From: Pelagomonas calceolata
Lineage: Eukaryota; Sar; Pelagophyceae; Pelagomonadales; Pelagomonadaceae
DNA: 64,000 bases
Assembly: GCA_918797485.1 (NCBI GenBank)
Contig: CAKKNE010000004.1
Location: forward strand, 1,054,001 to 1,118,000
Direction: 5' to 3'
The position numbers were made by a program, and so were the translations under genes. The notes beneath the pieces are model-generated. The model had not been told where the DNA came from, searched no databases, and worked only from the letters and a program-made list of their open reading frames with translations. Positions 54,931 through 64,000 of the stretch are shown in pieces. Position 1 is the first letter of the stretch. The number at the start of each line of letters is the position of its first letter.

Positions 54931-55168
54931 AAGCTCTCAGAGCAAAAAAAGCTCAAGGTGGGCTACCGGGACGGGATCTGTCGCCAATTTTATCTACAAA
55001 CACGCTGTCGACGCACAGCAAGCCACTTGCTGCCGCCAAATTGCCGCCCATCAGCGGACACAGCTCCAGCCTCTCTGGGAGCTGAGCCGCTGCCGCCAGT
55101 CGTCGCGGATCAGACGGCACAGCCAAAAACAACCAAAGCGCTCGCGCACGCCAGTCGCGCCACACAAA

Positions 55169-56854
55169 ATGGCAGTAGTCGTCGTAGGCTCGGCCAACGT
55201 CGACCTCGTCGTCAACTCCCCTAGGTTCCCGAAACCAGGAGAAACTTTAATAGGGAGCCGCTTCGAGCAGCTGTTTGGCGGCAAAGGGGCGAACCAAGCC
55301 GCCGCGGCCGCTTTATTAGGTAGTCCCGTGCGCGTCGTCATGAGGGTAGGAAGGGACGACCTCGGCCAGGCGACGCGCAAGAACTTCGAGAGGTTAGGCA
55401 TCGACGCGAATCGCGTCGTTGACACGAGGGACGCGGCGACGGGCGTCGCATTGATAACAGTCGATTCCAATGGGGAGAACACGATCGTCGTCGCGAGTGG
55501 CGCAAACGCGAAGCTCACGCCGGAGGACGTCGCGGAGACGGTCTTCGACGGCGCCTCTGTGATACTGACGCAGCTCGAGGTTCCTGTCAGTACGAACATC
55601 GCCGCTCTGAGAAAGGCCAAGGCTAGAAAAGTGTTGACGGTATTCAATGCCGCGCCGGCGCCCACTTCGCCGTTGCCGGACGAGATTTGGAAGTTGTGTG
55701 ACGTCTTGTGTGTGAATGAACCGGAGTTGCAGCTTTTGACCGGTAGGAAAGTCGAGAACGATTCAGAAGCGTGCGGCGAGCTGCTGAAGAGGGGCGTCGG
55801 CGCCGTGTTGCTGACGCGGGGCCGTCGAGGATGCCTGCTGGTCCGCGAGCAAGGTTCCATCAGTTGCAGTGTACCCGAGGCTTTGCAGAGTACGCCGGTT
55901 GACACGACCGGCGCCGGCGACGCCTTTTTAGGCGCGCTAGCCCACTTGGTCGCGAGCGGGTCGACGCTCGAAGCTGCCTTGCCAGGCGCTGTGGAAGTGG
56001 CATCGACGTCCGTGCGTAGAAGAGGAGCCCAGGCCTCCTACCCGACCGCCGCGGATCTGGGGTGGGCGAAACGGCCGCCGGCGCCGCCCTCGCCGACCCG
56101 TTTCGGGGACTCGCGACGGCCGTCGGTAGCTGGTGCCCTTGCGGCCGCTACCGAAGCGGTGGACAAATTTGTGGCGTCTGGTAGCGTCGTCGGCATCGGC
56201 TGCGGTTCGACCGTCGATCACTGCGTGCAGCTCATCGCCGAGCGACTCGCTTCTGGTGCTTTGAGGGATGTGACGGCCATGGCGACTTCCGAAGCTACTG
56301 AAAGACGCTTACGCGAATTTGGAATCCCGCTGCTACCGCCGGACTCGGACAAAGCCGTCGACGTGGCCCTGACGGGCTGCGACGGCGTGTCCTCGTCCAA
56401 AGACGTCGTCAAGGGCGGCAAGGGCGCCATGCTCCGAGAAAAATTGGTCCGGGCGGCGGCGTCGCGGTGGGTCGTGATTTGTGACGAGTGCAAGCGGAGC
56501 GAGGGGCTCGGCGTCGACTTTCCCGTGCCCGTGGAAGTCGCGCCGGCCTTCCATCAGCGGACGTTGCGAAGGCTCGCGAAGTTGACGGGTGCGGACGCTA
56601 GATTGCGCTTGGGTTTGGCGCCGGCCGGCCGGCCCGGCTCTGATATGAGCGGAAAACCGTTCGTCACAGACAACGGGAACTATGTGGTGGACCTGTTCTT
56701 CAGCGAGCCTCTAGGAGACGTCTGGCTCATGGCGTCGCAGCTCGATGCGTGCCCGGGGGCGGTCGAGCACGGGCTCTTCCCGGCGTCGATGCGGCCGGAC
56801 GACCCCGTCGTGCTCGTCGGTGGGAGTGATGGGGGCGTGGAGCGGATGGAATAA
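55169..56854 (+). CDS. Fused ribokinase - ribose-5-phosphate isomerase A
   Basis: 561 residues from ATG 55169. Residues 1 to about 300 are a PfkB ribokinase: MAVVVVGSANVDLVVNSPRF, FGGKGANQAAAAALLG, VNEPELQLLTGR and the catalytic DTTGAGDAFLGALAHLV. Residues about 325-561 are RpiA: VGIGCGSTVDHCVQLIAERL, MATSEATERRLREFGIPLL, KGGKGAMLREKLVRAA, FPVPVEVAPAF and FVTDNGNYVVDLFF. The ribokinase makes ribose-5-phosphate and the isomerase converts it to ribulose-5-phosphate, so the fusion would pass product on. The usual DGADE of RpiA reads TGCDG here, so one conserved Asp is replaced; the Lys and Glu of KGGxxALLREKIV are kept. No targeting signal is seen, so it is probably cytosolic. Confidence 0.9.
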   Translation: MAVVVVGSANVDLVVNSPRFPKPGETLIGSRFEQLFGGKGANQAAAAALLGSPVRVVMRVGRDDLGQATRKNFERLGIDANRVVDTRDAATGVALITVDSNGENTIVVASGANAKLTPEDVAETVFDGASVILTQLEVPVSTNIAALRKAKARKVLTVFNAAPAPTSPLPDEIWKLCDVLCVNEPELQLLTGRKVENDSEACGELLKRGVGAVLLTRGRRGCLLVREQGSISCSVPEALQSTPVDTTGAGDAFLGALAHLVASGSTLEAALPGAVEVASTSVRRRGAQASYPTAADLGWAKRPPAPPSPTRFGDSRRPSVAGALAAATEAVDKFVASGSVVGIGCGSTVDHCVQLIAERLASGALRDVTAMATSEATERRLREFGIPLLPPDSDKAVDVALTGCDGVSSSKDVVKGGKGAMLREKLVRAAASRWVVICDECKRSEGLGVDFPVPVEVAPAFHQRTLRRLAKLTGADARLRLGLAPAGRPGSDMSGKPFVTDNGNYVVDLFFSEPLGDVWLMASQLDACPGAVEHGLFPASMRPDDPVVLVGGSDGGVERME

Positions 56855-56991
56855 CTGGGCATTTGTGTTTTTGCGTCGTCGTTTCGTCGACGGCGTCCAG
56901 CAATGGGCCCACGACACTTCCCACGCCGTGCGCGCTGGCCAGCGGACTTGCCAGCGGAAGTGCCAGCGGAAGAACAATAGACTTCATAAAG

Positions 56992-59900
56992 TTACCCACC
57001 CCCCATCATCTCAGCAGCCTTGACCTCCTCATCCAACTCCACCCAGGACTCCTCGAAGAGCGACCCGTTGATGATGCGCTTCGCCATCGTCAGCTTGTTC
57101 TCTTTGGTAGCTGGGTGGTTGCACAGGTCGATGGTTTTGGCGGTAGCCTTTGAGGAGTCAGAACACCACGACTCGCACCAGAGCCAGTCCTGCGGTAAGG
57201 AGAAGATGGGGATTTGGGGCTGGGCGTAATTGGGCAAATCTTGGTCGAGATTTGAGAGCGACGCCGGGTCCCGCGACAGCTGGTCGTAGACCATCCTGAG
57301 TTGGTCGCCGACGCCTCTTCTACGAAACACCTCGAGATCGACGACATACAGCGCCGAGATGTGGTACGGCTTGCCTCTCAAATGATCCTTCCAGTAGCCG
57401 GACCGCCAGAACTGGTAGCCCAACGTTTCTTTCCTGCTATCACAGAACGGCGTGTACCCGTAGGCATGGCCTTGTAAATCAAGATCCCAGAGCTCCCGGA
57501 GATTGCCCCGCACCACTTGATCCGCGTCCACATATATAATCTTCGGCACATCAAGGGGAAACAGCACATCCAGGAACAAAATCTTGTAGCCCCAGATGAT
57601 CCTTTGTTTTACCGTTTGCGTTCTGAGCCACTCCGGCCACTTGTACGTTACATATGCCACATCAAAACCTTTCGACTCACCAAGGGCTCTTGCTCCGTCC
57701 TTGAACGCTGGTGTCAGGTAGTTCTCGAAGAGCCAGAACTTGATCGGTCCCGTCGTGCGCTTCCGGACGGAGAGCATCATGATCTTGAGCATCCTTTCAT
57801 ACAAGGAACCCGTCGCCAGAGAAAACACATGGATCGTATCCTTCGACCGCCTCTTCTTCTTCTTTGAGCTAAAGAACCACGACGACTGATCGTCTTCGCC
57901 GAGTAATTCCACGTTCTCCTGGCCCTTGCGCTTCCGCACGCGCAACTGGTGCGCAGACGCTTCGAAGTCACTGACCACGATATCGACGCCGTCCGACGCT
58001 TCGGCGTCCGCGTCGAACGAGGGACCGTACCACGACCGCGCAAACCCGACGGGCTCGACCTGGACCGTCTCGTACAACTCCTCGGACCTTGTATTCGAGG
58101 CGAGTTTTATTTTCCACGCGCCCGGTTGACTGCGGAGCTGGAAGTACCCGAGATTCTGCATGACCAACGTATCGGAAGATGTCCCTTCGAGCTGGATTTG
58201 CAGGCCGTTCGGCGGCCTCGAATCGACCACATCATAGCACTGGCCCATCACGACTAACGACTTCAGCTCATAAACGATCCGCGCGTCGCCGGCGCGCATG
58301 TTGTCCGGGTCACTGGAAGCGGAGGCCATCTGCGCGTCCCAGGCCTCCGGCGTATCTACCCTCAGTGTCAACACTTGGTGCTTCGGCAGGGACGCGAACT
58401 TGGCCCGCGGCGCGCTGTCGACGTCGAGCGCGAAGCGGTAGTATTTCTGGAGTGGCATTTCCTGGAGCTCCGGGTCCGGCGCGAGCACCAACCTCACTTT
58501 CAGTCCCAGGACATCTCGCAGAGCTAGGAGCACCGGAGCGGCTCTCTGGGCAGCTTCGCTCAACGGATCAAAAATGGCCGTCGCTTGCGGTGCGATGCCG
58601 TCGGACGTCAGTACCAATTGTTCGACGCCCTGTTCCTTCAACATGGCCTCTATGAGACCCTCTACATCCGATCTAGGCTCTAGGGAACGCTGACCGGCGT
58701 ACCGTCTCGCCGCGCCGATCGCGTCGAGGACTCGTGGACGGTCCTCGGAGTCAAAGGCCTCGGCCAGTTTCGACGCATATAACGCCTCACTCCTCGCGAG
58801 GACGACGAGGTCGCCGTCGTTTGTGGGGGCGTTCGCTTTCCTACTGTTGGCAAAGGTACAAGTAGTGCCAGGTTCGCAGGGGCCCCTGAACGTCACACCA
58901 TCTGTCGATGTCTTCTTGGAGAAGTAGGCTTCTCTGAGGGCGTCTACCGTAGTACAGTGTTTCGAGATGTAGTGGCCCGTCTCATCTGAATCGGACGAGG
59001 GATTGTGCACTACGGAAACGCGCGCGGCCCCCTCCTTTTGTGAAGCATGCTTCAGTACTAGATAAGCCGCCCGCACGCCACTAACAGAAGACAGGTCCGT
59101 CGCCAAGACGATCGACACGTTGCCTTGCGGGTTCCCGGGGACCCAGTCGTATTCTGACCAGTGGTACTCGTGTTTTTCTAGTTCTAAGATGCGCGAGTGC
59201 CGTTCTACGAGATGCGTGGCCTTCTCCTTGGACGAAGCGCCTCCTAGCAACGCCTTGCCGTAGATCGACTTCGTGCTATCAGTGATCACCTTCCTCCGTA
59301 CTAACTGCTGGAGCCGCGCCTGCTCTTGGCCTAGAGCCGGCAGCAGGTTGTTCTGCAAATCTAAGCCGCTGTCCAACACGAGACCATTCAAGGCCACCGT
59401 ACCCTCAAAGGACAAGCCTTTCTGACTTACAAAGCGCCGTTGCTGGGCGACCTGTAGAGCTACTTCGTTAATCACTTCTTCGTTGGTCAGCAGCCGCCGC
59501 AGCTGCTTCTCAGATGCCTTTTTAGTAGACTCGTAGCCTGGTACAGGGTCCTCCTCACTCATAGAGATGGCCTCGCCGTACGCGGAGATGACGCTCTCGA
59601 GCGTCGGCGCCTCGCCGTACTCGCGGTTCGACGCGAGTTCCACGAGAAAGGCCCACGCCGTTTTGGGACCCCTCGCGAGCTTCGCCAACGAACAGGCGGC
59701 GGCGACCTGGGTCCCGATGGAACTCGGATCGAATTGTTTTATGACCTGCTGCTCGTCGACGTCCTGAGCTTCATCAGAGAAGACGTCACCTGACGCTTCA
59801 TCGCTCAGAGACGCGTCGCCGAGCACAAAGGCGACTCGGACCGGATAGCCCTGGCGCAGCATGGCGTGGGCCACGTAGATCGCGTTCAGGGCTTCATCGG

Positions 59901-61599
59901 TAGACGCATCTAACACGAGTAGAGCCGTGTACAAATTCTTCGCAACGGAAGTGAGCTGCCACGACGGGTACAGGAGCTGCTGCACCGACGGCGGCCAGTC
60001 CTTGTACTCCGGATCCTTCTCGAGGTTGTTGGCGTAGGTGATCGAGCCCTTCGAGCCGCTCAGCAGGTCGACCCGCGTCGTCGACCGCTGTTTCTCGTCA
60101 GTGGCGAGGATTAAGTCTCGCCGTTTGTTAGACTCATCTACATCGGTAGTGAGGACGTCTAGCGCTGCCAACTGCCGCAACGACGAAGCTTCGGACCGAA
60201 TACCTTGCAGCAAAGCATGTAAGGAGAACGTCGGCGAGCCGACGTCGTGAGCAGTCCCGCCTAAAAACACCAGAGCTCGCCCCGTCAAGCCGGAGTGCAT
60301 GCTATACGCGTGCGCCGTGGCTGCCGCCTCCCGCAGGTCGTCGCGGACGCGCCTCGCTGACAAACCAGCAGCATGTCTAGGAAAGTCCTGCGACAGATCT
60401 TTCAGCGTCCTCAACGGGTCCTGGGCGTCGATGGTCGCCTGCGTCGCCTGCAAGGATAGGTCCCGCAGCTTCCACACTTTTAACGAGTCCGTGGTCTCGG
60501 ACGCGAGTTGCGTCCTCAGTTCACTCAACTCCTGCTTCAGGTCGGGCCGCCTTTGAGCTAGCGTCGCGAGGTAGACGCCGCCGACCTCCTCGCCCTCCTC
60601 GAAGGACGTCGACCTGTGCATAAATCAAAATTTTACGGCGCGTTTCCATCGACGCGGCTCGATGGCGTGGCGATGTCGGTTCCTCGCCGCTCGACGGAAC
60701 CAGCGCGGCCACGTCGTCGCCGAGAAAGGACTTAGTGAAGAATTATCGGGTGCGCCCGACGCACTGGTTGATTTCCACACAGTAGTAGACGCTTGCGTGG
60801 TCGTCGTTTCTGTTGTACTATCGTCCATGTTCTTGTACTCGAGGTCCTTGATGTCCAGATTGGCCCCAAAGGCTTGTAAATGCGTTTGATTGGAAGAGCC
60901 TCGCAAATGAGACGCGTGGCGCAGGAAGTAGGTCGCTTCTGTCGCGGAGCACGCGTCGTGCCATGCTCGGAACTGTGAAGACGTGACGTCTACGATGAGT
61001 TCAATAGTCACGTCCGAGCCGTCTTCAGAGAAGGGCGTCTCCGAGCCCAACAACCGCGGTGTTTGATCGCACTGTTGAGATGTGCAGACCTGCTCCGCGG
61101 CCTTGGCTACGAGTGCAGAGACGTCCGATGCCTTACAAGCGACGTGGCGGCCGCTCGGGCCATATATGATCGCTCGTGTAGACTCGACGTCGCCACCAGG
61201 ACAAGTAGGTGCTTGCGACGCTAGCGACCGGTGGGCTTCGAGCCTCGGAGCGTAGGTCCGCACGGCCAGCGCCATCCGCAACAACGCGTGGGCGAGGCCG
61301 TCCAATTTCTTCTCCGCGGCGTCGAGCGCGATGGAGGCCATCTCCTCGTAGCCTTCACCGTCGTACGTGGAAGCTGACGAGGCCGCGCGGATCTTCTCTT
61401 TCGTCGACGCATCCCCAAAACCGTCGCCGATGGCCTCCACAAAAGACCAGTAGACGCTCCTCCCTTCGCCCGCCAGGAACTCGGCCGCCTCGAGGAGCGG
61501 CGAGACGGCGCGCGTCGGCCAGGGCGCTCTTATTGATACCTCTACGGAGCGGGCTGTGGCGTGCGTCGCTATCAGTAGAACTGCGACCGCGCGCGCCAT
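56992..61599 (-). CDS. UGGT: UDP-glucose:glycoprotein glucosyltransferase (2 exons)
   Basis: Exons 61599-60779 and 60613-56992, 1480 residues. MARAVAVLLIATHATARSVE is the ER signal peptide, then VSIRAPWPTRAVSPLLEAAE, as in other UGGTs. Four thioredoxin-like folding-sensor domains make up most of the length. The GT24 catalytic domain at the C-terminus holds FLDVLFPLDVPKIIYVDADQ (DxD), then GHAYGYTPFCDSRKETLGYQ, SALYVVDLEVFRRRGVGDQL, and NLDQDLPNYAQPQIPIFSLP, then WLWCESWC. It re-glucosylates misfolded glycoproteins in the ER for calnexin-type refolding. No clear KDEL-type ending is present (ends AAEMMGGG). The intron near residue 274 is an introner. Confidence 0.95.
60614..60782 (-). mobile_element. 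Introner element in the UGGT gene
   Basis: A 169-bp element with plus-strand ends CTGTGCATAAATCAAAATTT and TTGATTTCCACACAG. The flanking 8-mers acgtcgac and tagtagac match at 5 of 8. The interior shares CTCGATGGCGTGGCGATG and TTCCTCGCCGCTCGACGG with 44757 and 31502. On the gene strand the GTGTGG end comes first, so the intron (60778-60614, 165 nt) is GT-AG. The frame is restored as QASTTV-STSF. Confidence 0.9.
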
Positions 61600-61957
61600 G
61601 GCTGTCCGCGAGCAGAGGCGAAAGTGACTCTTGCGCCTGTGATGCCGCACAGCTCTTCGCGGCTTGCGTCGCGCTGGCGAGAGATGCGTGGCAGCGCTGC
61701 TGTGCGCTCAGCCTGCCGCAGGCGCTCTCACGACGTAAATGGCAGACTCGACTCGAGTACCGGGCTAGCGTGTCGATACACACTAGCTTTCACCAAGCCC
61801 CAACTCTCGCCTGAGCCACTGCGCCCCTGCGACGCCTTTTCAGTGGTCCTACAGGCGCATTGAATACCCACCGCTGGCCGGAAGAGTGAGGGCTCCCGGG
61901 CGTCGCGCGCCGAGCCGCCGCAGCGCAAAACCAAGGAGCCGCAACCCAGGACCAACG
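61600..61957. other. Divergent intergenic region with promoter motif
   Basis: About 360 bases between UGGT and the next gene, almost centred on the motif. No gene is seen. Confidence 0.45.
61764..61787. promoter_or_regulatory. Palindromic promoter motif in a divergent spacer
   Basis: GCTAGCGTGTCGATACACAC, then TAGC. It is 165 bases from the UGGT ATG at 61599 and 171 from ATG 61958. Confidence 0.55.
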
Positions 61958-62290
61958 ATGCTGCGCGCTGTCCTCCGGAGCGCGCGCGCCGCACCAATGA
62001 TGCCGCGCGCCGCGCCGGCCCGCGCCATGGGCGGCGGCGGTGCCCACCCGCCCTCTCCAAATCATGTGTGGACCCCGGCCGGCGGCTGGTTCGCCGACCC
62101 TCCTCAGTGGAAGCGCAACACGGTCTACGCCTTCCTGGCGCTCGGGGCCGGTTTCTTGTACGTCGGAAGTCATTCGGTGCAGCTCGAGGAGCGGCCCGTG
62201 GCGCCGAAGCACGCGATTCCGTCGGCGATGTGGAGCCGCGGTGTCAAGCCCGTCGACGACAAGTACAAGAGCGACGAGTACGTCGAGTAA
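61958..62290 (+). CDS. Small single-pass mitochondrial-type protein
   Basis: 110 residues from ATG 61958. The Arg/Ala-rich N-terminus MLRAVLRSARAAPMMPRAAP is a mitochondrial presequence. Then comes HVWTPAGGWFADPPQWKRNT, one membrane segment (VYAFLALGAGFLYVGS) and a short hydrophilic tail. The W-x3-GGW-x-ADP-x-WKRNT pattern reminds me of small accessory subunits of respiratory complex I, but I cannot name one with certainty. A second ATG (MPRAAPARAMGG) lies a little downstream. Confidence 0.6.
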   Translation: MLRAVLRSARAAPMMPRAAPARAMGGGGAHPPSPNHVWTPAGGWFADPPQWKRNTVYAFLALGAGFLYVGSHSVQLEERPVAPKHAIPSAMWSRGVKPVDDKYKSDEYVE

Positions 62291-62514
62291 GGGCGTTTGT
62301 ACGTAGTGATAGGTCCCTTCCCTTCGCGTCGTCTGGCGCTCGTTTGTCGATGCGCGACGCACGACTTAAACGAGGCCGTCCGACTCGCACGCCGAACGCC
62401 GAGTCGCAGTGATTGATCGCACGAAGGAGGTGTCGCATCGCTGCGGCACGCCGTGTAGCCCGAGCAGCTGTGCATTCGCGTAGTCATCACTCCAAAATAA
62501 GACAGGGCTGCACG

Positions 62515-63141
62515 ATGCGCGTCGTCTGCGCGCTCCTCGCCAGCTCGCACGCCATCCTATTACGACGGCGGCCGGCAGCCGTCCCCGCACGCGCAGCAGC
62601 GGCACCCGACGCCGCGCCGGAGCCGTTGGTGCATCAGCGCTCGAACTGCTTCGACGCGCGCTTCGAAAGGACGGACTCTCTACCGAGGATGCACATCGAG
62701 CTCCTCCCCTCGAAGATCGACGAGGCCGACGGCCGCGCCATGGCCGAGTTTATGAGCAATGTCCTCGACCGGAACGAAGATTTCACGGCGTTCTTCGACC
62801 TGCGGCAGATGAAGGTCGGCCTGCGGTCCAAAGCTTGTTTTTCCTATGGCGTGGACTTCATGGCCCAGGAACGGCATGCATCTAGATTAGATGCACGCGT
62901 GAAGGGCGTTTGTTTGTTGGTCAAGTCGCCCGTTTTGAGAACTACCGCAAGGTGGTTGGTCGCTCTTTGTGATCCTCCCGCACCCGTGCATTTAGTCAGG
63001 GACGAGAGTGCTGCGGCGGAGATCGCGCGCTTGTTCGCTGCCGGTGAAGGGTCCATCGATGACTGTTCATTGATCGACGCCGACGAATGTTTGTTAGACG
63101 ACGTCGACGTCGAGGCCGTCGCGCGCGACAGTCCCATTTAA
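62515..63141 (+). CDS. Unknown protein, possibly STAS-like, organelle-targeted
   Basis: 208 residues from ATG 62515. MRVVCALLASSHAILLRRRP is a signal or transit peptide, followed by an A/P-rich stretch. The core (MHIELLPSKIDEADGRAMAE, FTAFFDLRQMKVGLRSKACF, VKGVCLLVKSPVLRTTARWL, then APVHLVRDESAAAEIARLFA) alternates strand and helix like SpoIIAA/STAS folds. The tail is acidic (DADECLLDDVDVE). No catalytic motif is seen; the fold is a guess. Confidence 0.55.
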   Translation: MRVVCALLASSHAILLRRRPAAVPARAAAAPDAAPEPLVHQRSNCFDARFERTDSLPRMHIELLPSKIDEADGRAMAEFMSNVLDRNEDFTAFFDLRQMKVGLRSKACFSYGVDFMAQERHASRLDARVKGVCLLVKSPVLRTTARWLVALCDPPAPVHLVRDESAAAEIARLFAAGEGSIDDCSLIDADECLLDDVDVEAVARDSPI

Positions 63142-63155
63142 CGTACAATGTTGTC

Positions 63156-64000
63156 TTATGATCCTTTGAATTCGAGCGACGCCCCGTCCGGCACGCCCAG
63201 AGCATCGAGCAGCCGCTTCTGCAGCACCTTCTTCAGGCCCTTCGTCTCGAGGCCTCGCTGGGCTAGCGCCGCCCGCAAATCCTTGACCGGCATCTTCATG
63301 ATGTCGATCGGCTGCGTCGGCTCCGGGTTCCGTTCGCTCTCGGGCACTATATCCGGTTTCGGCGCTCTCGTCCCATCTTTGAGCGTGATGGAGCCGCGCA
63401 CGGGCGTCGCGGTCTCGACGGCCATTTTCCTAGGGTTCGCGGAGAAGCGCGGCTTCGCTCTCCGTCCTCGTCGCAGCGACACGCCGAAGCTGCCGCCGGC
63501 CACCGAGGGCGTCGCGGGCGTCGCGGGCGCGGGCGGCGGCGTGTCGCAGGCCTTCCCGTACCTTCGCGCGCCTTTACTATCGACGGAAACGGGATCGGCC
63601 CGCTCCGCGACATCGTTGCCCTCGTCGTCCAGATGTCTACAAAGAGGCTTCAGGGGCGTCAGAGGACTCACAGAGGAACTTTTCCTCACGGAAACGCGGC
63701 CGCACAGCCGCAGCGCCGCGTCCAGCACGGGCAAAGGACATCTATCTAGTCTCCCAGGTTGCACGTAGCACGGAGCATGGCCCCACCGGAAATGATCGAT
63801 ATTATCCGAACCGATCCACTGGAGACAACAAGCCACGAAGTCCGCCGGTTCCACGTCCTCCAAACCCAAGCGACTGAGCAATTCGTCCCACTCATTCTCC
63901 TCAAGTTCCTGCGCCCAGCCGTACTCGCCCATGCCTCGGTCAAAAAGGACTTGCGGCGCCCGGCGCGACAAATTACGGATACTGCCAAAACCTTCTTCCC
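63156..64000 (-). CDS. SAP-domain protein, N-terminus beyond the right edge
   Basis: The frame is open from the stop at 63156 to the window edge; no in-frame ATG is forced, though the ATG at about 63935 (MGEYGWAQELEENEWDELL) is possible. The N-terminal part has Trp- and Glu-rich helices, then a Ser/Pro/Arg-rich middle (SLRRGRRAKPRFSANPRK). Near the C-terminus lies a SAP domain (MPVKDLRAALAQRGLETKG, then LKKVLQKRLLDAL), which binds DNA or RNA in nuclear proteins. It converges on the previous gene, 14 bases apart. Confidence 0.65.
   Translation of the reverse strand, partial: EEGFGSIRNLSRRAPQVLFDRGMGEYGWAQELEENEWDELLSRLGLEDVEPADFVACCLQWIGSDNIDHFRWGHAPCYVQPGRLDRCPLPVLDAALRLCGRVSVRKSSSVSPLTPLKPLCRHLDDEGNDVAERADPVSVDSKGARRYGKACDTPPPAPATPATPSVAGGSFGVSLRRGRRAKPRFSANPRKMAVETATPVRGSITLKDGTRAPKPDIVPESERNPEPTQPIDIMKMPVKDLRAALAQRGLETKGLKKVLQKRLLDALGVPDGASLEFKGS

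Noticed and set aside
3837-61787. The palindromic motif as a transposon end or tRNA-like element
   Set aside because: Copies are single, about 20-24 bases, without flanking duplications or longer shared sequence, and they track gene 5' ends. No tRNA arms or T-loop GGTTCGA-type sequence is present.
1-64000. tRNA, rRNA, CRISPR arrays, or virus-derived genes
   Set aside because: I looked for T-loop and anticodon-stem patterns, regularly spaced identical repeats, and capsid, integrase or reverse-transcriptase motifs, and saw none. A profile search would be more sensitive than reading by eye.

Overview
The window looks like a piece of a compact, GC-rich nuclear genome from a stramenopile alga, most likely a pelagophyte close to Aureococcus anophagefferens. 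The gene set is clearly eukaryotic: proteasome alpha subunit, RPA70, UGGT, a ubiquitin protease, an NDOR1-type diflavin reductase and a CNNM/MAM3 transporter. Genes sit on both strands with very short spacers. Several introns are small inverted-repeat insertions of the introner type known from Aureococcus and Micromonas. The species name is an inference, not a match I could run.

Layout. 1-10 kb: edge of a minus gene, a basic nuclear-type protein with an introner, a CUE protein, a sulfotransferase-like protein, a Gly/Tyr/Gln-rich RS protein with an introner, a secreted Cys-rich protein and an EF-hand protein. 9-20 kb: an Sfi1-like protein, an SGNH hydrolase overlapping an ankyrin/J/LOTUS protein, two single-pass membrane proteins (one with a YHS domain), a His-rich CS-domain protein and a tandem pair of small two-pass membrane proteins. 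19-34 kb: a USP-family protease, two MYND/RING-CH/TPR paralogues, a BT1-like and another multipass transporter, two secreted or membrane proteins inside a duplicated block, RPA1, a CNNM transporter and a methyltransferase. 34-49 kb: a CS protein, plastid IGPS-PRAI, a secreted protein, an ankyrin/UIM protein, a third MYND paralogue, NDOR1, an unknown gene with an introner, a probable organelle protein, proteasome alpha6 with an introner and a HAD phosphatase. 49-64 kb: small unknowns, an APP1-like phosphatase, an IQ protein, a mosaic of gene fragments, a GST, a ribokinase-RpiA fusion, UGGT with an introner, small organelle-type proteins and a SAP protein running off the right edge.

Two recurring systems stand out. 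(1) Six short elements with CTGTG...CACAG ends interrupt six genes. At every site the reading frame closes only if splicing removes all but the first four bases of the element. With the 8-base target duplication this adds exactly 12 nt (four codons) to the mRNA. Inserted one way round the element gives a GT donor; the other way round it gives a GC donor. (2) A roughly 24-base imperfect palindrome (GCTAGTGTCTTAC, then a short spacer, then CCGCTAGC) occurs 14 times. Every copy is 5' of genes, most of them 50-285 bases from an ATG, often in divergent intergenic regions and never between converging genes. It looks like a shared, possibly bidirectional, promoter element.

The genes do not form an operon or one pathway. 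There are themes in protein quality control (UGGT, proteasome, USP, UIM protein, CS-domain proteins) and pentose/tryptophan metabolism. Tandem and dispersed duplications (17.3-19.1 kb, 25.5-28.1 kb, the MYND family, 53.0-53.9 kb) show an active rearrangement history.
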